Assembly: GCA_934590135.1 (NCBI GenBank)
Contig: CAKTOT010000034.1
Coordinates: 1-19,801, forward strand
From: an uncultured Muribaculaceae bacterium
GTDB taxonomy: Bacteria > Bacteroidota > Bacteroidia > Bacteroidales > Muribaculaceae
Length of the DNA: 19,801 nt
Direction of reading: 5' to 3'
A program made the position numbers and the translations under genes. Positions 7,140-15,075 of the stretch are shown here, piece after piece (the first letter of the stretch is position 1; every line of letters starts with the position of its first letter). The notes beneath the pieces were generated by a model. That model was not told the origin of the DNA. It was given only the letters and a program-made list of their open reading frames with translations, and did no database searches.

Positions 7140-8306
7140 TCATAGCCCGTACAGAGGGGCGTATTCCTCGGCCATCTGTACGGCAGACAGCGTTGTCAGC
7201 GAATGTGTCGAGCGTAGTGATGAGGCACGAGACAAGGCTTCTATTATTGGCTCGGGATGTTTCGGGCTCATATCTATTGCATATCCGTTGATGCCGTCTT
7301 TTACTTGTTCGGCCGTTGCGGTAGAACTGTTGACTACGGCAGGAACGCCGCAGGCCATAGCTTCGGCTACGGTCATTCCGAAGGCTTCGGCTGTGGCGGT
7401 GCTTAGCAGTACGTCCGCATCGCGGTACAACGAAGCCATTTCCGTCGGCGTCACTCGGTCTTCTATTATGATTTGCGGAGACATAGCCACAGGTGCATCT
7501 TTGCCCGTTACTGTCAGCCTCCATTCGCGGGGTAGGGACATCGCTACAGCACGGAGGATGTCCAAGCCTTTGGCCGGCGTCCACGTGGCGGCAACGGCAA
7601 TGACGTGTATCTCTGAAGCCGACTTGTGTTTCTCCTTTCCCGGAAAGAATATTGTGTCGTCGATACCATTGCGTATTACGTCTGTGTGTATGCCGAGTCT
7701 GTCATATGCAATTTTTGCAATGGCGTCTGATGGCGCCACAAATCGAGCGGAGGCATTGATCATCTTGTGAACAAAACAACGGCGACGAAATCTTTCAAAG
7801 TTGGCTTTGCCGCCAAAATCCAACCACGTAGCCGGATACACATCCGGATGCTTGCACCCATAGCAGTCGTTGTCGCATCCGCCCGGAATGTAGGCGCAAC
7901 GTCCGGTGCACCACCAGTGGTCGTGCATTGTTACGACTACTTTTACATTGTGCTTCCAGGCCCAAGTCATCAGTGTGGTCGCATCGATGTAATACCCGTG
8001 AATATTGTGCAAGTGTATTGCCGCGACATCTCCGAGCCTGTCAAACCATGCCGTCAGGCGTCTTGTTGCGCATCGGCACAGGCGTCCGTCATTATCACGT
8101 AAGCGTACTTCCAAAACAGCAAGATTATGCCTTATGCGCCCGCACATAACGTAGTCCGCAAAAGTTTCGAATTCGGGACGTATATATCCGGCGACGATGC
8201 TCACATCAAGCCCCTGACATCGTTGATATGCGGCTAAGGATGCTATAACGCCGCCAACGCCCGTATAGGTGTCAGCCACGGTGTTGATATGTACGATGCG
8301 TGCCAT
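7140..8306 (-). CDS. Family 4 glycosyltransferase
   Basis: This 388-residue GT-B enzyme would transfer a sugar from a nucleotide-sugar donor to a glycan or lipid-linked acceptor, probably in capsule or surface polysaccharide synthesis. The N-terminal domain starts MARIVHINTVADTYTGVGGV, so the ATG at 8306 is preferred over 30 lysine- and tyrosine-rich residues upstream. The C-terminal donor domain has RNGID (212-216), TWTPAKG (241-247) and EAFGMTVAE (307-315), the EX7E motif. A cluster of five cysteines at 133-151 (WWCTGRC...GGCDNDCYGC) follows the HDHWW motif, an arrangement that from memory resembles WcaC-like enzymes. No polysaccharide cluster surrounds it, so the acceptor is open. Confidence 0.9.
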   Translation of the reverse strand: MARIVHINTVADTYTGVGGVIASLAAYQRCQGLDVSIVAGYIRPEFETFADYVMCGRIRHNLAVLEVRLRDNDGRLCRCATRRLTAWFDRLGDVAAIHLHNIHGYYIDATTLMTWAWKHNVKVVVTMHDHWWCTGRCAYIPGGCDNDCYGCKHPDVYPATWLDFGGKANFERFRRRCFVHKMINASARFVAPSDAIAKIAYDRLGIHTDVIRNGIDDTIFFPGKEKHKSASEIHVIAVAATWTPAKGLDILRAVAMSLPREWRLTVTGKDAPVAMSPQIIIEDRVTPTEMASLYRDADVLLSTATAEAFGMTVAEAMACGVPAVVNSSTATAEQVKDGINGYAIDMSPKHPEPIIEALSRASSLRSTHSLTTLSAVQMAEEYAPLYGL

Positions 8307-8313
8307 ACAAAGA

Positions 8314-8321
8314 CAAAGGTA
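8314..8321 (-). promoter_or_regulatory. Possible -7 element of the glycosyltransferase gene
   Basis: On the minus strand TACCTTTG (8321-8314) is a full TAnnTTTG match, but it lies only seven bases before the start codon. The transcript would be nearly leaderless. No TTG element is visible 19-21 bases upstream, so support is limited. Confidence 0.3.
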
Positions 8322-8336
8322 CGAATATTTTTTTAT

Positions 8337-8367
8337 TTTCGTGATTGACGATAAATGCGTAACTTTG
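8337..8367 (+). promoter_or_regulatory. Promoter-like element of the type IX cargo gene
   Basis: TAACTTTG (8360-8367) matches TAnnTTTG, with TTTC (8337-8340) exactly 19 bases upstream as a near match to the TTTG element. The start codon of the plus-strand gene is 35 bases downstream. Confidence 0.5.
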
Positions 8368-8382
8368 TACAAATACACGTAT

Positions 8383-8412
8383 AGCATACTTAGCATACAA
8401 TATGAAGCATAC
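8383..8412. repeat. Three copies of AGCATAC around a start codon
   Basis: AGCATAC occurs at 8383-8389, 8392-8398 and 8406-8412. The last copy falls inside the first codons of the gene that starts at 8402. The copies are 9 and 14 bases apart. They could be a protein-binding or leader element; chance is not excluded for a 7-base word. Confidence 0.45.
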
Positions 8413-9763
8413 TATCACTACATATATCATTGCAGCGATACTGCTCGGCGGCATCGGCAATGCCGAGGCGGCCACAACGCTGTCGTTTAGCGGCGTCAGC
8501 CTTCCGGCGGTGCGTGTCGAGGCTGCCACTTCCGACATTCACGGTGTATACGTCATAGATAATGCTGCGGGTACGGCTACGGCATCATATGAGACCGATG
8601 CTTCCTCTAATGTCGTGCAGGTGCAGCGCTATGGCGCAGACGGCATCGCTTACGCATCGGATGTCACCGGCGTACAACGCAACGGCACGACATATACTTG
8701 GACGGTAGGACCGGAAGACATCGGATTTGTAATCAATGACGGCGGCCGTTTGCATGCCTGGTGGGTGGTCAATTACAATCTTCATCGTCTGGATATGCAG
8801 GGCGTAGGCATCAATACCGAGATGTCCGCGTGCGATCGCATGGCTCTTGCGGCTGTCGGTAGCGGCGAAGCTATCACATATTATAGTACAACATCTCGTC
8901 CTCTGCGTCTGAGCCGCGAAATCACTGCCGAGTATCGTTCGTTGGTATGGGATGAGACCTCGGAGACGTACGCACAGAATACAATCACCAAAACCTTTGA
9001 CGCGTTGTCGGACGCTATGTATGTAGACGCACCATTGTGCGACACTGAGGTGACGCTTTCGGGTGACCGTTTTCTGCGTGCCTGGAATCTGGAACAGCAG
9101 GTCACTACGCCTTCGGTGACTGCCATAGCCGTAGATGCCCATACCTCGGCTACGCAAGAACAGGAAGAAGTTGACAATCAGATTAAAAATCAGGATGGCG
9201 GTGCTTTGGGTGGCAGCGCTCCGGCAGTAATCACCTTCAATGCCGCTGTATCCGATGCGGCAGTTTTTCACGAATGGCAAATGAGCCGTGACCCCGAATT
9301 CGGAGATGTGTTTGATCGTTACAGCGAATTGACGCTGAATCATACTTTTGACGAGGAGGGTACGATATATGTTCGCTTTATGGCCGATAACGCCGAGGGT
9401 ACATGTGCGTGGTATAGTGATACCTACGAGGTGTCCATTGGCGCATCGCGCCTTCTGTGTCCTAATGCCTTCTCGCCGGCCAACGAGGATGGCGTCAATG
9501 ACATTTGGAAAGTCAGCTATACATCCATCACATCGTTTGAATGTAATATATTCAATCGTTGGGGTGTCAAGATGGCTACGCTGACACATCCATCGCAAGG
9601 CTGGGACGGAAAATACAAAGGCAAATTTGTGCCCAACGGCGTGTATTTCTATGTGATACGCGCTCGCGGTGCCGATGGGAAGAAATACGATCTCTCCGGA
9701 GATATAAATATTATCAGCACGCGACGCGCCACCGGAGGGACTACCGAGGGCGGCGGTGAATAA
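8402..9763 (+). CDS. Secreted protein with gliding-motility-associated C-terminal domain (type IX secretion cargo candidate)
   Basis: The 453-residue product begins with a signal peptide (about residues 1-23, ending GNAEAA). The N-terminal 270 residues or so are extracellular in style but not recognised. An Ig/PKD-like segment follows (about 275-350: ITFNAAVSDAAVFHEWQMS to EEGTIYVRFMADNAEG). The C-terminal 90 residues are a typical CHU_C domain (PNAFSPANEDGVNDIW, IFNRWGVKM, WDGKYKGKFVPNGVYFYVI), which serves as a type B sorting signal for the type IX system. The protein extends beyond this domain with a short Gly/Thr/Glu-rich tail (ATGGTTEGGGE). No type IX machinery gene is present in the window. 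The start is supported by the signal peptide and the promoter-like element just upstream. Its ligand or role on the surface is unknown. Confidence 0.85.
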   Translation: MKHTITTYIIAAILLGGIGNAEAATTLSFSGVSLPAVRVEAATSDIHGVYVIDNAAGTATASYETDASSNVVQVQRYGADGIAYASDVTGVQRNGTTYTWTVGPEDIGFVINDGGRLHAWWVVNYNLHRLDMQGVGINTEMSACDRMALAAVGSGEAITYYSTTSRPLRLSREITAEYRSLVWDETSETYAQNTITKTFDALSDAMYVDAPLCDTEVTLSGDRFLRAWNLEQQVTTPSVTAIAVDAHTSATQEQEEVDNQIKNQDGGALGGSAPAVITFNAAVSDAAVFHEWQMSRDPEFGDVFDRYSELTLNHTFDEEGTIYVRFMADNAEGTCAWYSDTYEVSIGASRLLCPNAFSPANEDGVNDIWKVSYTSITSFECNIFNRWGVKMATLTHPSQGWDGKYKGKFVPNGVYFYVIRARGADGKKYDLSGDINIISTRRATGGTTEGGGE

Positions 9764-9955
9764 CCCTTCAGCGAAAGGTACCCACCGTTTTATACGGTCG
9801 GAGTATCCCTCCACAATCCGAGCCCTTTGCATAATTACGGTATGGGGCGCATCCACACGTTGACTTCGCGTTCCGATGCACAGGCTGCCGGGAGCAAAGT
9901 TGCACCAATGTCAAGAACCCGAGCCTTGACGCAAGCACATATTTAGACAGATGCG

Positions 9956-9986
9956 TTGGGCATATATAGACGCAAGATTATCTTTG
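9956..9986 (+). promoter_or_regulatory. Promoter of the transglycosylase-uvrA pair
   Basis: TTG (9956-9958) and TATCTTTG (9979-9986) are separated by 20 bases, the spacing expected of the Bacteroidota primary promoter. The start codon at 10008 lies 21 bases after the box. This is the best promoter match in the window. Confidence 0.6.
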
Positions 9987-10007
9987 ACACAACATTCCAT
10001 TACGAAT

Positions 10008-10973
10008 ATGAATATACACACAATACTTGTCGTAGCCGCCTTGGTGGCGTTGCCGGCATCGGCGGCTATAGCAGCTGAACACACGCATACACACCGACAT
10101 ACGGCCAAAACCGCATCTTTTGCTTCGGTGCCTAATCCCGAAGTACCCAAGACTATGACCTTTGCAGGCGTCAAGGTCGACCTTGACCGCGAAGATATGT
10201 ACGAGCGTATGGACCGCGAACTCACTTCCTTGGTATATGGTCACGGCAACACCTTGTTGACAATCAAACGTGCCAATAAGTACTTTCCCGTAATGGCACC
10301 CATACTGCGTGCCAATGGTATTCCCGAAGATTTGCTGTATCTGGCGTGCGTCGAAAGCTACCTAAATCCGCGGGCATATTCCGGAGCCAAAGCTGCAGGA
10401 CTCTGGCAGTTTATCCCCTCAACGGCTCGCCAATACGGGCTTGAAGTGTCGGATGAGGTAGACGAACGCTACAATACGGAGAAAGCTACGGACGCTGCGT
10501 GCCGATATCTCAAATCTGCATACGCGCGTTACGGCAACTGGGAAAGCGTTATGGCTTCATATAACGGAGGTATGGGGCGTATCTCCGGCGAGTTGTCCAA
10601 GCAAGGCGTCAATACATCCTTTGATTTGTACTTGACAGATGAGACATCGCGCTATGTTTTCCGCATTATGGCCATGAAAGCAGTGATGGAAAATGCCCCC
10701 GCCTTCGGCTTCGCACTTCGTGCCGAACAGCTTTACCAACCTATGGAATACACCGAGGAAACGGTCAGCGGTGCGATTGAAGACTGGCCTGTATGGGCAC
10801 AGGAACACGGTATTACTTACGCACAACTGCGCGAAGCCAATCCATGGATAAGAGCCAAGACCCTCACCAATAAGGGCGGCAAGACTTATACCGTCAAGAT
10901 ACCAAAGGCATCTTCGTTGCGCCGTTCCACAGCCCATGTGAAAGTATACAACCAACGTTGGCTTAAACAATAA
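10008..10973 (+). CDS. Lytic murein transglycosylase (SLT family, MltD-like)
   Basis: This 321-residue periplasmic enzyme would cleave peptidoglycan between MurNAc and GlcNAc, leaving 1,6-anhydro ends. The ATG at 10008 starts a signal peptide (MNIHTILVVAALVALPASAA); the in-frame ATG at 9951 would put 19 extra residues before it and lies upstream of the promoter box. The SLT domain spans about 95-235, with YLACVESYLNP (Glu116 as catalytic acid), the AKAAGLWQFIPSTARQYG motif (127-144) and MASYNGG (182-188). A short LysM-like stretch follows (about 268-300: ITYAQLREANPWI...TYTVKIP). The mature N-terminus is histidine-rich (EHTHTHRHT). Its TAA overlaps the ATG of uvrA by one base, so the two are probably co-transcribed, an unusual pairing. 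Confidence 0.92.
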   Translation: MNIHTILVVAALVALPASAAIAAEHTHTHRHTAKTASFASVPNPEVPKTMTFAGVKVDLDREDMYERMDRELTSLVYGHGNTLLTIKRANKYFPVMAPILRANGIPEDLLYLACVESYLNPRAYSGAKAAGLWQFIPSTARQYGLEVSDEVDERYNTEKATDAACRYLKSAYARYGNWESVMASYNGGMGRISGELSKQGVNTSFDLYLTDETSRYVFRIMAMKAVMENAPAFGFALRAEQLYQPMEYTEETVSGAIEDWPVWAQEHGITYAQLREANPWIRAKTLTNKGGKTYTVKIPKASSLRRSTAHVKVYNQRWLKQ

Positions 10974-13915
10974 TGATCGAGATGCGCAAAGACACTAAAA
11001 AGAAAACAGCGGTTAGGCCGCAGGCTGCTTCAAAGACTCAGGATGCTTCTGTCGACACTACTTCCGCTACTATTGCTTCGGAGACAGCTTCCATCGACAC
11101 CATAGGCGACGATGGGGCGGGAGTGCTCGCCGTCACCGGGGCTCGCGTCAATAATCTGCAGAATATAGACGTTACCATTCCTCGGAATACGCTTACTGTC
11201 ATCACCGGACTTAGCGGTAGTGGCAAGTCTTCCCTGGCGTTTGATACGATATACGCCGAGGGACAACGTCGCTATATCGAGACCTTCTCGGCGTATGCTC
11301 GCAATCTTATAGGCAACCTTGAGCGTCCCGATGTGGATCAAATTACGGGACTGAGCCCAGTCATATCCATTGAGCAAAAGACCATCAACCGCAACCCGCG
11401 AAGTACTGTCGGAACCACCACCGAGATTTACGACTTTCTGCGTCTACTGTATGCGCGTGTAGGCGAGGCTCGCAGCTACCTTTCGGGACGTCCTATGGTC
11501 AAGTACTCGCGTGAGAAAATTGTGGACCTCGTACTTGAGCAATATGACGGGCACAAGATATACATTCTCGCACCCTTGGTGTTCAATCGCAAGGGGCATT
11601 ACAAAGAACTATTTGAACAATTGCGGAAGAAAGGTTACCTCCATGTGCGCGTAGACGGCGAGATGCGCGAGATAGCCTTCGGTATGAAACTGGACCGATA
11701 CAAGAATCACTCTATCGAACTGGTCGTAGATCGGCTGAAAGTAAGCGCCAAAGATCAGGGACGATTGCGTGACACTGTGGAAACAGCCCTTAAACAAGGG
11801 GACAGCCAAATGATGGTATACGATGCCGACACGGACAAGGTGTCGCATTACAGTCAGTCGCTGATGGATCCCGAGACCGGGTTGTCGTATCGCGAACCGG
11901 CACCGCACAACTTCTCCTTCAATTCGCCGCAGGGCGCATGTCCCACGTGCAAAGGCATAGGAACAATCAGTCTCGTTGACCGAGCCAAGATTATGCCGGA
12001 TGCCAAGGCATCGATATATACCGGTGGCATATTGCCGCTTGGTAAGTATCATAATACGATGATATTTTGGCAGATAGAGGCAATTTGCAAGCGCTACGGT
12101 TTTGACCTGCGAACGCCCGTCGGCGAGCTTAGTGAAGAGTGTATCAACGATATACTCAACGGAACCACCGAACATCTTAGCATCACCAATGACACGATGT
12201 CCACGTCCAACTACTTTGCGCCTTACGAAGGCGTCATCAAGTACATTGAGATGCAACAAGACGAGGATGCCGGGGCCGCGGCGCGTCATTGGAGCGAGCA
12301 ATTTCTCTCGCGTGCGGTATGTCCCGATTGTCATGGCGATCGTCTGTGTCAGGAGGCTCGCAGCTATTTTATAGACGACCGCAACATTGCCGATTTATGC
12401 CGCATGGATATAAAGGATTTGTATGCGTGGACACAAGCATTGCCGGACAAATTGGACAAAACGCGTCACACCATAGGCGCCGAGATTCTCAAGGAAGTCA
12501 GCAGTCGCCTGCGCTTTTTGGTGGATGTCGGGCTGGAGTATTTGCAGTTGGGGCGTGCATCGGCGACTCTCAGTGGCGGCGAAAGCCAGCGTATACGCCT
12601 TGCCACGCAGATGGGAAGCGAGTTGGTGAACGTTCTGTATATACTTGACGAACCGTCCATAGGTTTGCACCAAAGAGACAATCATCGTCTGATTTCATCG
12701 CTGAAAAAGTTGCGCGATGCCGGCAATTCGGTCATTGTCGTCGAGCACGATCGAGATATCATGACCGAGGCTGATTATATCGTAGACATAGGGCCGCGCG
12801 GTGGTCGCCGTGGCGGCAAGGTGGTATTCCAAGGCACGCCCGAGCAGATGAAGAATGCTGATACATTGACGGCGCAGTATCTTAACGGTACACGCAAAGT
12901 CTTTGTGCCCGAGACGAGGCGCCTCGGCAATGGTAAGGCGTTGACAATCACGCATTGTACCGGGCATAACCTAAAGGATGTTACCCTCACCATACCTTTG
13001 GGTACGCTCACATGTGTAAGCGGTGTCAGCGGTAGCGGCAAATCATCGCTGGTCAACGGCACTTTGGAGGCTGCTTTGCGTGGTATATTCTATCGCGCGC
13101 ATACAGAGCCGCTGCCATACGGCGAGATTATCGGCATCGAAAACATAGACAAGGTGGTCACCGTAGACCAGTCGCCATTGGGCAAGACCCCGCGGTCAAA
13201 TCCGGCGACATATACCGGTGTATTCAGCGATATACGCAATCTCTTTGTCGCGCTACCCGAGGCGAAGATACGCGGCTACAAACCCGGACGTTTTTCGTTC
13301 AACGTGCGAGGCGGACGCTGCGAGGCGTGCGGCGGCAACGGATGCCGTACCATAGAGATGAATTTTTTGCCCGATGTCAACGTCGTGTGTGACGTGTGTC
13401 ACGGCAAACGATACAATCGCGAAACCCTTGAGGTACGGTACAAGGGCAAGAGTATTGCGGATGTATTGGATATGACCATCAATCAGGCTGTCGAGTTCTT
13501 TGCAGGCATTCCTACAATATTGAAGAAGATTCAGGTACTGCAAGACATAGGGCTCGGATACATCAAGCTGGGGCAACCGTCCTCGACACTTAGTGGCGGA
13601 GAGAACCAGCGCGTCAAACTTGCCTCCGAACTGGCACGGCGCGATACGGGACGTACGCTTTTCGTTCTGGACGAACCCACCACGGGCTTGCACTTTGAGG
13701 ATATTAATACCTTGCTGACTATTCTCAATCGTCTTGTAGATCGCGGTAATACGGTGCTTGTCATCGAACATAATACCGATGTGTTGCGTGCTTCGGATTA
13801 CATTATCGATATGGGCCCCGGCGGCGGTCGCGACGGCGGCGTAATTTTGGCTCAGGGTACACCGGAACAGGTATCTAAGTGTCCGGACGCGCCTACAGCC
13901 CCTTACTTGTCTTGA
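10973..13915 (+). CDS. uvrA: Excinuclease ABC subunit A
   Basis: This 980-residue DNA damage sensor of nucleotide excision repair loads UvrB at lesions. It contains two ABC ATPase modules. Walker A motifs are GLSGSGKSS (79-87) and GVSGSGKSS (about 683-691); signatures are LSGGESQRIRLA and LSGGENQRVKLA; Walker B motifs are ILDEPSIGLH and VLDEPTTGLH. The second zinc site is complete: Cys783, Cys786, Cys806, Cys809 (CX2C-X19-CX2C). In the first zinc site the second pair is present (Cys323, Cys326), but the expected first pair near 300/303 is replaced by DPETG. Cys450 and Cys453 form another CPDC pair. The usual UvrA start (GARVNNLQNID) begins near residue 56, leaving a Ser/Thr/Ala/Lys-rich extension of about 50 residues. 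The start could also be the ATG at 10982. Its 3' end overlaps that of apbE by 13 bases. Confidence 0.96.
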   Translation: MIEMRKDTKKKTAVRPQAASKTQDASVDTTSATIASETASIDTIGDDGAGVLAVTGARVNNLQNIDVTIPRNTLTVITGLSGSGKSSLAFDTIYAEGQRRYIETFSAYARNLIGNLERPDVDQITGLSPVISIEQKTINRNPRSTVGTTTEIYDFLRLLYARVGEARSYLSGRPMVKYSREKIVDLVLEQYDGHKIYILAPLVFNRKGHYKELFEQLRKKGYLHVRVDGEMREIAFGMKLDRYKNHSIELVVDRLKVSAKDQGRLRDTVETALKQGDSQMMVYDADTDKVSHYSQSLMDPETGLSYREPAPHNFSFNSPQGACPTCKGIGTISLVDRAKIMPDAKASIYTGGILPLGKYHNTMIFWQIEAICKRYGFDLRTPVGELSEECINDILNGTTEHLSITNDTMSTSNYFAPYEGVIKYIEMQQDEDAGAAARHWSEQFLSRAVCPDCHGDRLCQEARSYFIDDRNIADLCRMDIKDLYAWTQALPDKLDKTRHTIGAEILKEVSSRLRFLVDVGLEYLQLGRASATLSGGESQRIRLATQMGSELVNVLYILDEPSIGLHQRDNHRLISSLKKLRDAGNSVIVVEHDRDIMTEADYIVDIGPRGGRRGGKVVFQGTPEQMKNADTLTAQYLNGTRKVFVPETRRLGNGKALTITHCTGHNLKDVTLTIPLGTLTCVSGVSGSGKSSLVNGTLEAALRGIFYRAHTEPLPYGEIIGIENIDKVVTVDQSPLGKTPRSNPATYTGVFSDIRNLFVALPEAKIRGYKPGRFSFNVRGGRCEACGGNGCRTIEMNFLPDVNVVCDVCHGKRYNRETLEVRYKGKSIADVLDMTINQAVEFFAGIPTILKKIQVLQDIGLGYIKLGQPSSTLSGGENQRVKLASELARRDTGRTLFVLDEPTTGLHFEDINTLLTILNRLVDRGNTVLVIEHNTDVLRASDYIIDMGPGGGRDGGVILAQGTPEQVSKCPDAPTAPYLS

Positions 13916-14925
13916 GAATTTACAGTCACCAAACCCCGCGGAGAGTCCACAATAAGCATGGCCGAGTATCCTTTGCCGAGTGCACGAATCATAGCCAATG
14001 CTTTGTCTGCGTCCATGGCCATACATGCCGTAGCCAATGCATCGGCACTCATACAATCCGGCGCGATGATTGTGGCGGATAATGTAGACGTCATTAGGGG
14101 ATATCCCGTAATCGGCGATATGGTATGGCCCACGCGGCGTCCGTCAGGAAGAGTACGATAGTTGCGATAATTGCCTGATGTAGCCATTGCTGCATCCTTC
14201 AGCGGAATCACATTGTAGCGGCGGTGCATTACCATCGAGTCGGCTACGGGCGCATCGATTTGCACTTGCCAGTCAAGGCCGCGCGGATTGTGACCGCGGC
14301 ATACGATTTCGCCGCCTATCTCGACAATATAGTCCGTCACTCCGTTGCGTTCGAGCATATTTGCCACGCAATCCACACCATAACCTTTGGTGATAGCCGA
14401 AAAATCAAAGGACGTGTCCTTGTGCCCTTTGATAATCCGTCCGTGGGCGTCTATACGGCATTTGCCCATACTCACACTGCGTAAAGCCGTGGTGACGGCT
14501 GCCGAATCGGGCAGTACATCGTCTTCTTCGGTTCCGAACCCCCAGAGGTTGACCAGTGGCGCTATAGTTGGGTCGAAATGTCCGTCCGAGCACTTCCAAA
14601 TATCCTTGGCGCGTGTAAAAACTATTTGCACATTGCTGTCTGCGGTGTCTGTTTCGCCGCGATTGATACGCGAGATGTTCGAAGCGGGCTCGAAGGGACT
14701 GAGTGACAATTCGACATTGCGCATAACAGCCACCACCGAATCGTCAAGAGCGCGATCGCCATAATATGTAATATGATAGGAAGTGCCCCAAGCTGCTCCT
14801 TGGGCATATCGCCATTGGCTCCGAGAGTTGCAGGACGAGAATGTTACGACGGATGCAAATATTATGGCAGCCACTAAGATCGCGTTCATACCCCGCAGGG
14901 CGTGTTTGATATATCGTGTATGCAT
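13903..14925 (-). CDS. apbE: FAD:protein FMN transferase (ApbE), lipoprotein
   Basis: This 340-residue periplasmic enzyme attaches FMN to threonine residues of partner proteins such as NqrC and RnfG. A positively charged start and hydrophobic segment end in TFSSC (Cys32), a plausible lipobox, so the mature protein is probably membrane-anchored. Family motifs are AAWGTSYHITYYG, DGHFDPTIAPLVNLWGFG, the DFSAITKGYGVD block that binds flavin, IVEIGGEI, ATSGNYRNYR and HTISPITGYP. The ATG at 14925 is preferred; the one at 14889 would also keep the signal segment. The 21 residues in frame upstream look untranslated. No flavinylated target gene is present in the window. Its end is convergent with and overlaps uvrA. 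Confidence 0.93.
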   Translation of the reverse strand: MHTRYIKHALRGMNAILVAAIIFASVVTFSSCNSRSQWRYAQGAAWGTSYHITYYGDRALDDSVVAVMRNVELSLSPFEPASNISRINRGETDTADSNVQIVFTRAKDIWKCSDGHFDPTIAPLVNLWGFGTEEDDVLPDSAAVTTALRSVSMGKCRIDAHGRIIKGHKDTSFDFSAITKGYGVDCVANMLERNGVTDYIVEIGGEIVCRGHNPRGLDWQVQIDAPVADSMVMHRRYNVIPLKDAAMATSGNYRNYRTLPDGRRVGHTISPITGYPLMTSTLSATIIAPDCMSADALATACMAMDADKALAMIRALGKGYSAMLIVDSPRGLVTVNSQDK

Positions 14926-14946
14926 ATAGGCTGAAAAATTTTTCCT

Positions 14947-14954
14947 CAAAAATA
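14947..14954 (-). promoter_or_regulatory. Possible -7 element of apbE
   Basis: On the minus strand TATTTTTG (14954-14947) matches TAnnTTTG 22 bases before the start codon, in an AT-rich gap. The upstream TTTG element is not clear (TTCG at 22 bases), so confidence is low. Confidence 0.3.
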
Positions 14955-15075
14955 GTAAAAGTATGCGAATTATTTCCGAAGTTTGCAATGCGAATAATAG
15001 CGTTTTCGTTATAACTGCATCTATAGTTCTGATATATAACTAATAAAAAATTTAACCTATCAAATAGTATTAATT

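Noticed and set aside
7024..7584. 186-codon minus-strand frame over the glycosyltransferase 3' end
   Set aside because: It is an out-of-frame shadow of the glycosyltransferase gene; the product is arginine- and serine-rich with no recognisable domain.
9783..9799. ACCGT-TTTAT-ACGGT hairpin after the type IX cargo gene
   Set aside because: Only five base pairs and no T run follow, so it is too weak to call a terminator.
8585..9856. Long open frame (423 codons) on the minus strand across the type IX cargo gene
   Set aside because: It lies antisense to a gene with a signal peptide and a clear sorting domain, and its own translation shows no family motif.
13253..14056. 267-codon minus-strand frame opposite the uvrA 3' end
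   Set aside because: It is antisense to the conserved second ATPase module of UvrA and overlaps apbE in another frame.
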